Under the pieces are notes generated by a model that made no database searches, was not told the DNA's origin, and saw only the letters and a list, made by a program, of their open reading frames with translations. This document shows, piece by piece, positions 14,080-19,109 of a stretch of 19,109 nt of DNA. The stretch lies in the NCBI GenBank assembly GCA_937973935.1, contig CALJJF010000029.1:1-19109 (forward strand), given 5' to 3'. Every line of letters starts with the position of its first letter. Within the stretch, counting starts at the first letter, position 1. The stretch is from MKRK01 sp001896915 (lineage in GTDB: Bacteria; Bacillota; Clostridia; Oscillospirales; Acutalibacteraceae). A program made the position numbers and the translations under genes.

Positions 14080-14730
14080 CTACTTTTTGATTGCTTTCAG
14101 GGATGTATTCATAGCGTCCTCTATATGCTTCTGGTATTTAGCAATGCAATCACCTTCATCCGTCATCAAGGCGTTGAAAAGAGCCAGATGCCGCTCTGTA
14201 AAATGATCAAGAAACTCTATCTCATATAATTCTGAAGAAGTCATATTCAAATGAAACACAGCCTGAATGACATCGGATATATTGTCCCATGCTTGATCTA
14301 TCGCTTTATTGCCGCTTAACCCGATGACATTGCGATGAAATCTGGAGTCGATATCGATGATTTCGTCCAACGATTTGCCTTGTGAATTGACAATTTCGTT
14401 GACCGAGTCCAAAACGCCGGACAGATCCTTTTTTTTACGACTAAAATGCTGTTTGACGGCAGTCAATTCAATATATCTTCTTAAATCGTAAAGATTGAAA
14501 ATATCATCTTCGGTTAAACTGCTGACATATCTAGTTCCGTTGGTGCCGACAGTAATGAGACCTTCTTTTTCAAGTTTGAAAAAGGCATTACGCAGTGCAG
14601 CACGGCTGCACTGGTAGGTTTTGGCTAGGGTTAGCTCCTTCAAAGCGGTTCTGTCGGCATATTTACGCATCATAATATCCTTGCGCAGTTGACTGATGAC
14701 CGGTATTGATGTGATACTTCGTAACATCAT
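14080..14730 (-). CDS. GntR family transcriptional regulator, FCD (FadR-type) domain
   Basis: A 216-residue repressor-like protein. The N-terminal winged helix-turn-helix spans about 10-70, with LKELTLAKTYQCSRAALRNA and LEKEGLI in the recognition region. The C-terminal all-helical FCD ligand domain follows, with the usual metal-site residues D128/H132 (IDSRFH), H181 (ERHLALFNA) and H202 (QKHIEDA). FCD members usually sense small organic acids or sugar acids. AAGGGAG lies about 10 bases before two adjacent ATG codons at 14730 and 14727; an upstream TTG frame to 14775 covers the promoter and is rejected. Its own promoter carries palindromes that could be its operators, and it probably controls itself and the downstream propeller gene. 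The ligand is not known. Confidence 0.9.
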   Translation of the reverse strand: MMLRSITSIPVISQLRKDIMMRKYADRTALKELTLAKTYQCSRAALRNAFFKLEKEGLITVGTNGTRYVSSLTEDDIFNLYDLRRYIELTAVKQHFSRKKKDLSGVLDSVNEIVNSQGKSLDEIIDIDSRFHRNVIGLSGNKAIDQAWDNISDVIQAVFHLNMTSSELYEIEFLDHFTERHLALFNALMTDEGDCIAKYQKHIEDAMNTSLKAIKK

Positions 14731-14762
14731 AATTTGATATCTCCCTTGATCATGATGGTTAC

Positions 14763-14791
14763 ATGATATACCCAATATATAAAAATGTCAA
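14763..14791 (-). promoter_or_regulatory. Promoter of the gntR gene
   Basis: On the minus strand a perfect TTGACA (14791-14786), a 17-base spacer and TATCAT (14768-14763, 5 of 6). Transcription would start near 14756, giving a leader of about 26 bases. Confidence 0.7.
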
Positions 14792-14813
14792 CAACATTAT
14801 AAGTTGTCGACAA
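14784..14813. promoter_or_regulatory. Candidate GntR operators
   Basis: Two related palindromes: AATGTCAACAACATT (14784-14798) overlapping the -35 box, and the perfect 10-bp TTGTCGACAA (14804-14813) just upstream. As direct repeats, ATGTCAACAA and TTGTCGACAA begin 19 bases apart. GT/AC half-sites are the usual form of FadR-subfamily GntR operators, so autoregulation is inferred. Confidence 0.5.
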
Positions 14814-14893
14814 TTAATTCACTCATCATTTACTTCATATCGTCGTTTTTTTACCTCTTAGCCGTAAAAAGCATACCACAAAGCAGAAATAGC

Positions 14894-14921
14894 TTTTCAA
14901 ATGAAAAATAGATGATATAAT
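14894..14921 (+). promoter_or_regulatory. Extended -10 promoter of the LytTR operon
   Basis: TATAAT (14916-14921) is preceded by TGA, an extended -10. TTTTCA (14894-14899, 4 of 6) stands 16 bases upstream. Transcription would start near 14928. Confidence 0.6.
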
Positions 14922-14946
14922 GTTGACATAGAAACGAGGTGGTTCA

Positions 14947-15399
14947 ATGAAGATCAGGATTGAGATTGTCGACGATCTTCCGGAAGAAGAGGTTGTCATT
15001 CGGTGTAAGGAAGTGAACAACACCATTCAAGGTATCCAGAAAGCAATCATCCAACGCTCATCCACCACCCCAAAGCTCATTTTCTATAAGAAAAACGAGG
15101 AATATTATTTTCAGCTTGAAAAAATATATTTCTTTGAGACCAGCGGCGAAAACGTATATGCACATACTGCAGATGATGTATATCGGATTAAGCTCAGGCT
15201 CTATGAGCTGGATGAACTGCTTCCGAAGTATTTCCTCCGTGTTTCTAAATCAACCATTCTTAATATACAGCAGGTGCTTTCCATCAATCGGAATTTAACA
15301 GCGTCCAGTCTGGTTCAGTTTCACAAGAGCCACAAACAGGTGTATGTGTCCCGGATGTTTTATAAAACACTGCGGGAAAAGCTAAATGAAAGAAGTTAA
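14947..15399 (+). CDS. LytTR-family DNA-binding regulator (stand-alone)
   Basis: A 150-residue protein. Residues about 45-148 form a LytTR DNA-binding domain: FYKKNEEYYFQLEKIYFFETSGENVYAHTADDVY, the conserved FLRVSKSTILN (96-106) and the closing VYVSRMFYKTLREKL. The first 40 residues lack a receiver domain or membrane segment, so it is not a classical response regulator; how it senses its signal is unknown. GAGGTGG lies 6 bases before the ATG at 14947. It is the first gene of an operon with a LiaF-like membrane protein and an ABC transporter, the usual setting for small clostridial LytTR proteins, and it probably controls that operon. Confidence 0.9.
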   Translation: MKIRIEIVDDLPEEEVVIRCKEVNNTIQGIQKAIIQRSSTTPKLIFYKKNEEYYFQLEKIYFFETSGENVYAHTADDVYRIKLRLYELDELLPKYFLRVSKSTILNIQQVLSINRNLTASSLVQFHKSHKQVYVSRMFYKTLREKLNERS

Positions 15400-15411
15400 C
15401 CGCTTACAGAT

Positions 15412-15448
15412 AAGCTTCCATTGTTCATTCGGCGACCAATGGGTGCTT
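15412..15448 (+). repeat. Intercistronic hairpin between LytTR and LiaF-like genes
   Basis: AAGCTTCCATTG (15412-15423) pairs with CAATGGGTGCTT (15437-15448) with one mismatch and one G-T pair, around 13 bases. There is no T tract. It may protect or separate the two parts of the mRNA, or be a DNA site. Confidence 0.4.
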
Positions 15449-15494
15449 ATATCAAAAAAGCATGTTTTATCGCCGAAGAAAAGGAGTAATTGTT

Positions 15495-16229
15495 ATGACG
15501 AAAAAAATATTGTGGGGGATTTTTTTCATTGGTGCGGCAGCATTGATCTTAGCAAATCAAATGGGGTATTTTGCGGCTGATTCTGTTGGATTGTTCAGCC
15601 TTGTTTTAACTCTGATTATGGTGCCGGTTATCATTGAAAGTATTGTGCATCTGAACTTTTTTGGAATTATGTTTCCTCTTGCTTTTATCTCGATTATCTA
15701 TGCAAAACAGTTGGGAATTGAAAAAATAACACCCTGGCCTGTGTTGATAGCGGCTCTGTTTATCAGTATTGGGTTTTCGATTTTGTTCAAACACAAAAAA
15801 GATCATAAGTGGTTTCATCACAAAGAGAATCATGTTCATTATATCGGTCATAAGCACAGCTTTGACAAGAATCGGGAAAGTGTGGACTATCTGGAGGATA
15901 ATGTGGTGAATTGCAGCGTGTCCTTTGGTTCCAGCAGTAAATATCTGCATTCTGCTAGTCTGGAACGGGCTGTGTTGACATGTTCCTTCGGCTCTCTGCA
16001 GGTTTATTTTGATAACACTGTATTGAGTCCTAACGGCGCAGAGATAAAGCTGGATTGCTCTTTGGGCAGCATTGAAATGTATATCCCTAAAAACTGGAAG
16101 GTCATTGATCATGTGAACGTAAGCTTGGGGGAACTGGAGGAAAAAAACAGACCCGGTGAAACCTCCGGTCCTGCCTTGACACTGGTCGGCAGTGTCAGCT
16201 TGGGCAGTGTAGAAATTATATATATTTAA
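15495..16229 (+). CDS. LiaF-like membrane protein with His-rich linker
   Basis: A 244-residue protein. Four hydrophobic segments (about 5-23, 31-50, 53-70 and 80-98) form a LiaF-type N-terminal membrane domain. They are followed by a linker with eight histidines in 22 residues (100-121). The C-terminal part (about 138-244) repeats short SFGS/SLGS strand-turn units at 141-147, 164-168, 189-193, 210-213 and 235-239, as in the beta-helical LiaF/DUF4097-like domains. LiaF-type proteins act in sensing envelope stress. AAGGAG lies 9 bases before the ATG at 15495; an upstream in-frame start at 15462 has no ribosome binding site. It sits between the LytTR gene and the ABC genes. Confidence 0.82.
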   Translation: MTKKILWGIFFIGAAALILANQMGYFAADSVGLFSLVLTLIMVPVIIESIVHLNFFGIMFPLAFISIIYAKQLGIEKITPWPVLIAALFISIGFSILFKHKKDHKWFHHKENHVHYIGHKHSFDKNRESVDYLEDNVVNCSVSFGSSSKYLHSASLERAVLTCSFGSLQVYFDNTVLSPNGAEIKLDCSLGSIEMYIPKNWKVIDHVNVSLGELEEKNRPGETSGPALTLVGSVSLGSVEIIYI

Positions 16230-16242
16230 GGAGTAGATACCA

Positions 16243-17157
16243 TTGAACAATATTATTGAAGTCAAAGACTTCGTAAAAAAATACGGTAATTTTACCGCTG
16301 TTGATCATGTTTCGTTTGAAGTGGAGGAGGGAAGCGTGTTTTCCTTCCTCGGACCCAACGGAGCGGGCAAAAGCACCACCATCAACACCCTCTGCACCAT
16401 TTTTGACAAAACCTCGGGAACCTTACTGATTGACGGCAAGGATGTCACCCACAAAAAGGATGAGGTCAGAAGTGTCATTGGTGTGGTGTTTCAGGATCCT
16501 ACCTTGGATAACAAAATGACGGTTTATGAAAACATGAAAATGCATTGTTACTTTTACAATGTTCCCAAGGGGGAAATCGAACAGCGGATTGATTTCGCTT
16601 TAGGAATCGTCGACTTGAAGGAATGGAAAAAGTCAATGGTCAGCAGCCTTTCCGGCGGGATGAAACGCCGTGTGGAAATTGCAAGATCGCTGCTGCATTA
16701 TCCGAAGGTGCTGTTCCTGGACGAACCCACTACGGGGCTTGATCCCCAGACGAGGGCGCATATCTGGGATTATATCGTGAAGCTGCAAAAGGAAAAGAAT
16801 ATTACTATTTTTCTAACCACCCACTATATGGACGAAGCCGAAATCAGCAATAAGGGCGCTATCATGGACGCTGGCAAAATAGTGGCATTGGATACCCCCC
16901 ATGGCCTGACAAAGCAGTATACACGGGACAAAGCACATATCAGAACCACAGACATGCTCGGGCTGGAAACAAAATTGATGGAACGAGGCTTCCACTATAA
17001 AAAAAGAGAGGAGTATTATTCTGTGGTGGTGGATGATCTGCCCGCCTTGATGGATTTGATCAGTGAAAGAAAAGAGACCATCACGGAGCTTGAGATCAAA
17101 AAAGGAACTCTGAACGATGTGTTTCTTGAAATCACCGGAAAGGATATAAGGGAGTAA
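16243..17157 (+). CDS. ABC-2 transporter ATP-binding protein (DrrA/CcmA type)
   Basis: A 304-residue ATPase. Walker A GPNGAGKST is at 37-45, the Q-loop at Q84, signature LSGGM at 136-140, Walker B VLFLDEP at 156-162 and the switch histidine at H194. The C-terminal 80 residues form the extra domain common to drug-efflux ABC-2 ATPases. The start is a TTG at 16243, 9 bases after AAGGAG, which overlaps the stop of the LiaF-like gene; no ATG fits. It pairs with the permease 5 bases downstream. The cargo is unknown; efflux of antibiotics, peptides or lipids is the usual role. Confidence 0.93.
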   Translation: MNNIIEVKDFVKKYGNFTAVDHVSFEVEEGSVFSFLGPNGAGKSTTINTLCTIFDKTSGTLLIDGKDVTHKKDEVRSVIGVVFQDPTLDNKMTVYENMKMHCYFYNVPKGEIEQRIDFALGIVDLKEWKKSMVSSLSGGMKRRVEIARSLLHYPKVLFLDEPTTGLDPQTRAHIWDYIVKLQKEKNITIFLTTHYMDEAEISNKGAIMDAGKIVALDTPHGLTKQYTRDKAHIRTTDMLGLETKLMERGFHYKKREEYYSVVVDDLPALMDLISERKETITELEIKKGTLNDVFLEITGKDIRE

Positions 17158-17162
17158 TTATT

Positions 17163-17999
17163 ATGAGAATTGTAGGAGCTTTGTGGTTTCGTAACCTGAA
17201 AATATTTGCACGCAACCGTGTTCAATTGGTGTTTACCATCATCATGCCTTTTTTCTTTCTTTATGTGTTCAGCGCAGTGTTTAAAACCCCGGGGATTGAT
17301 GATCCTGTCAATTTTATGCTAGCAGGAATCACGATCACAACCGTGTTTCAAACCGCACTTACCATCGCCTCCAGCACCATTGATGATATTGTGTCCGGTT
17401 TTATGAAAGAGGTTTTGGTCAGTCCGGTGAAACGAATTCAAATCGCTGCAGGACAGCTGTTGTCTGCCGCTACCATTTCTACCTTGCAAGGCATTATTAT
17501 TCTGATCATCGGCTATTTCATCGGTCTGCAATTTAGTAACCTCATCACACCCTTTTTGGCAATTATTAGCATGGTAGCAGTCGGGCTTGTTTTCTCGGGA
17601 CTGGGGCTTTTTTTGGCAGCGTTAGTGAAAAACTCGCAAACCTTTCAGATTGTTGGTGCGGCTATCACTATGCCGCTAACATTTTTGTCCGGTGCGTATT
17701 TGCCCCTTAGCTTATTGCCAAGTATTTTAAAAGGGTTCGCTTATTTTAATCCAATGACCTATACCACGGCATTTTTTAGAACGATTATTTTGGAAAAAAC
17801 ATCTCTGACAGCAGAACAGCTTGTCAAAAATGAGCTTGCATTTAAAATAGGTAATTTCATCATTACCCCACCCATCAGCATGTTAATTGTACTTATCTTT
17901 GGTGTGATCTTTATGATGTTGGCAACGATAGTGTTTACCAAAGTAGATTTTTCAAAAATCAATCGTTCCAACAGCAAAGAAAATGATATTTTCCAGTGA
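17163..17999 (+). CDS. ABC-2 type transporter permease
   Basis: A 278-residue membrane protein. Six hydrophobic segments are visible at about 21-40, 50-68, 100-120, 130-153, 160-182 and 237-258. The family block SGAYLPLSLLPSILKGFAYFNPMTY (176-200) precedes the last loop. This is the ABC-2/DrrB-type exporter fold; two copies would pair with two ATPase subunits. GGGAG lies 8 bases before the ATG. It is the last gene of the operon, facing the convergent sulfhydrylase gene. Confidence 0.92.
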   Translation: MRIVGALWFRNLKIFARNRVQLVFTIIMPFFFLYVFSAVFKTPGIDDPVNFMLAGITITTVFQTALTIASSTIDDIVSGFMKEVLVSPVKRIQIAAGQLLSAATISTLQGIIILIIGYFIGLQFSNLITPFLAIISMVAVGLVFSGLGLFLAALVKNSQTFQIVGAAITMPLTFLSGAYLPLSLLPSILKGFAYFNPMTYTTAFFRTIILEKTSLTAEQLVKNELAFKIGNFIITPPISMLIVLIFGVIFMMLATIVFTKVDFSKINRSNSKENDIFQ

Positions 18000-18009
18000 T
18001 ATTTTAATT

Positions 18010-18048
18010 AAAAAAATCCCCTGTTCAACTTGTAGCTGAACAGGGGAT
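18010..18048 (-). terminator. Terminator of the minus-strand sulfhydrylase gene
   Basis: ATCCCCTGTTCA (18016-18027) and TGAACAGGGGAT (18037-18048) form a perfect 12-bp stem around 9 bases. On the minus strand seven T follow (18016-18010). On the plus strand the tail is CCGTATT, so it would stop the ABC operon only weakly. Confidence 0.85.
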
Positions 18049-18100
18049 CCGTATTGGACTAACTATGTATGAATAATGGGTATACCGGCTATAAATTTCG

Positions 18101-19109
18101 TTATATTCTACTGAGACTTTGCTCGATATCCTCGATGATATCCTCCACATTTTCAATGCCTACGGAAAAGCGGATCATGCCCGGGTCAATCCCCGCGGCA
18201 CACAGCTGATCCTCGGTGAGCTGACGGTGGGTGGCACTGGCAGGGTGCAATACGCAGGCGCGGATATCAGAAACATGCACTTCAATGGATGCCAGCTTCA
18301 AACCGTCCATGAACTGAACGGCGGCTTCTTTTCCTCTTTTGATAACAATGGAAATCACTCCGCTTGCACCCTTGAGATATTTTTTGGTCAGTGGGTAATA
18401 TTTGTCCGTTTCCAGACCGGGGTAGTTAACTTTTTCAATTTTATCGGAGGCTTCAAAATACTTGGCGACTTGCAGTGCATTGTCACAATAACGCTCCATT
18501 CGCAGTGCCAGAGTTTCCAACCCCATATTCAGCAGAAATGCGGAGTTGGCAGCAGGATAGGCCCCGTAATCCCGCATCATCTGCATTCTGGCCTTTATGA
18601 TAAAGGCGGACTTTCCGTAGCTGTCAACATAGTTGATGCCGTGATAAGATGCATCCGGTTCTGTGAAACCGGGGAATTTGCCGCCGGCCCAGTTGAAATT
18701 ACCGCTGTCCACAATTACGCCACCCACCTGAACGGCATGTCCGTCCATATATTTTGAGGTGGAGTGAACAACGATGTCGGCACCGTATTGTATGGGTTTA
18801 CATAATATCGGCGTGGCGAAGGTGTTGTCGATTACCAGAGGGATATGGTGGCTGTGTGCGATACGGGCGAATTTTTCAATGTCCAGCACATTTAAGGCAG
18901 GGTTGGCGATGGTTTCGCCGAACAACAACTTGGTGTTGTCCTTGATGGCAGCGCTGATGGTCGCCTCGTCTGCGTCCGCACCAACAAAAATACATTCTAT
19001 GCCCAGATTTTTTAGGGTGACAGCGAACAGGTTGATGGTGCCGCCGTAAATCTGTGAGGTGCTGACAAAGCTGTCGCCGGCTTTACAAAGGTTTAGAACT
19101 GCTATGATA
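18101..19109 (-). CDS. metY: O-acetylhomoserine aminocarboxypropyltransferase (sulfhydrylase), N-terminus outside window
   Basis: A fold-I PLP enzyme of the Cys/Met metabolism family that makes homocysteine from O-acetylhomoserine and sulfide. The 335 codons in the window lack only about the first 90-100 residues. The frame continues to the window edge, so a start at an internal TTG (18928) is only an artefact of the cut. Recognisable blocks are STSQIYGGT, FGETIANPALNVLDIEKFA, VIDNTFATP and the PLP-lysine segment VHSTSKYMDGHA. The C-terminus has HPASATHRQL and IRFSVGIEN, as in the family. The size and the FGETIANP block favour MetY over MetB/MetC. It converges on the ABC operon and ends at its own terminator. 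Confidence 0.93.
   Translation of the reverse strand, partial: IIAVLNLCKAGDSFVSTSQIYGGTINLFAVTLKNLGIECIFVGADADEATISAAIKDNTKLLFGETIANPALNVLDIEKFARIAHSHHIPLVIDNTFATPILCKPIQYGADIVVHSTSKYMDGHAVQVGGVIVDSGNFNWAGGKFPGFTEPDASYHGINYVDSYGKSAFIIKARMQMMRDYGAYPAANSAFLLNMGLETLALRMERYCDNALQVAKYFEASDKIEKVNYPGLETDKYYPLTKKYLKGASGVISIVIKRGKEAAVQFMDGLKLASIEVHVSDIRACVLHPASATHRQLTEDQLCAAGIDPGMIRFSVGIENVEDIIEDIEQSLSRI

Noticed and set aside
14005..14229. Plus-strand open frame overlapping the 3' end of the gntR gene
   Set aside because: It overlaps a well-supported gene and promoter on the other strand, and its translation resembles no family I know.
12666..18238. Repeat of part of the tRNA-Cys end (GGGTGGCAC) at about 18229 as an attachment site
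   Set aside because: Only about 9 bases match, and the second copy lies inside the conserved metY coding sequence.
18101..18928. Sulfhydrylase as a complete 275-residue gene starting at 18928
   Set aside because: The frame is open and homologous to the family up to the window edge; the internal TTG lies in the FGETIANP block.

Overview
This window looks like chromosomal DNA of a low- to mid-G+C Gram-positive bacterium, most likely a clostridium of the Oscillospirales/Ruminococcaceae type. The signs are strong GGAGG-type ribosome binding sites, sigma-A promoters close to TTGACA-N17-TATAAT, many intrinsic terminators, a YerC/YecD-type TrpR relative, DUF1540 and COG1768 proteins, and tRNA genes with encoded CCA ends. 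This placement is inferred from protein families and signals; no database search was made.

Layout. (1) 1-2056: the N-terminal part of an M19 dipeptidase on the minus strand runs off the left edge. It diverges from thrC (threonine synthase), and the two sigma-A-like promoters overlap physically. The short thrC leader contains a terminator-like hairpin whose loop can pair with a segment touching the ribosome binding site, as in an H-type pseudoknot. (2) 2074-3065: a small cysteine-rich DUF1540 protein (minus) and a COG1768 metallophosphoesterase (plus). (3) 3095-10962: a housekeeping block in the order tig, clpP, clpX, lon, engB, lysA. It covers nascent-chain folding, ClpXP and Lon proteolysis, a ribosome-assembly GTPase and the last step of lysine synthesis. 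A near-consensus promoter for clpP lies across the end of tig. Strong hairpins lie between clpP and clpX and between lon and engB, so the genes need not be expressed in fixed ratio. (4) 10970-12095: the lysA terminator carries in its 3' arm the -35 box of the next promoter, which drives yerC and a SAM-dependent methyltransferase. (5) 12142-12721: a tRNA operon (Val, Asp, Phe, Gly, Cys) with a perfect consensus promoter and a strong terminator.

(6) 12881-14813: a minus-strand pair, a GntR/FCD regulator and a cytoplasmic Asp-box (BNR) six-bladed-propeller protein annotated here as sialidase-like. Each has its own recognisable promoter, and inverted repeats sit at both. (7) 14894-17999: a plus-strand operon of a stand-alone LytTR regulator, a LiaF-like membrane protein with a histidine-rich linker and a repeat-rich beta domain, and an ABC-2 ATPase/permease pair. 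It resembles an envelope-stress or drug-efflux module. (8) 18010-19109: the C-terminal three quarters of an O-acetylhomoserine sulfhydrylase (MetY type) on the minus strand, with its terminator, running off the right edge.

Most of the window is ordinary core genome. The parts most worth a second look are the overlapping divergent promoters and leader pseudoknot at thrC, the LytTR-LiaF-ABC module, and the GntR/propeller pair. I see no CRISPR array, transposase, integrase, rRNA or phage gene.
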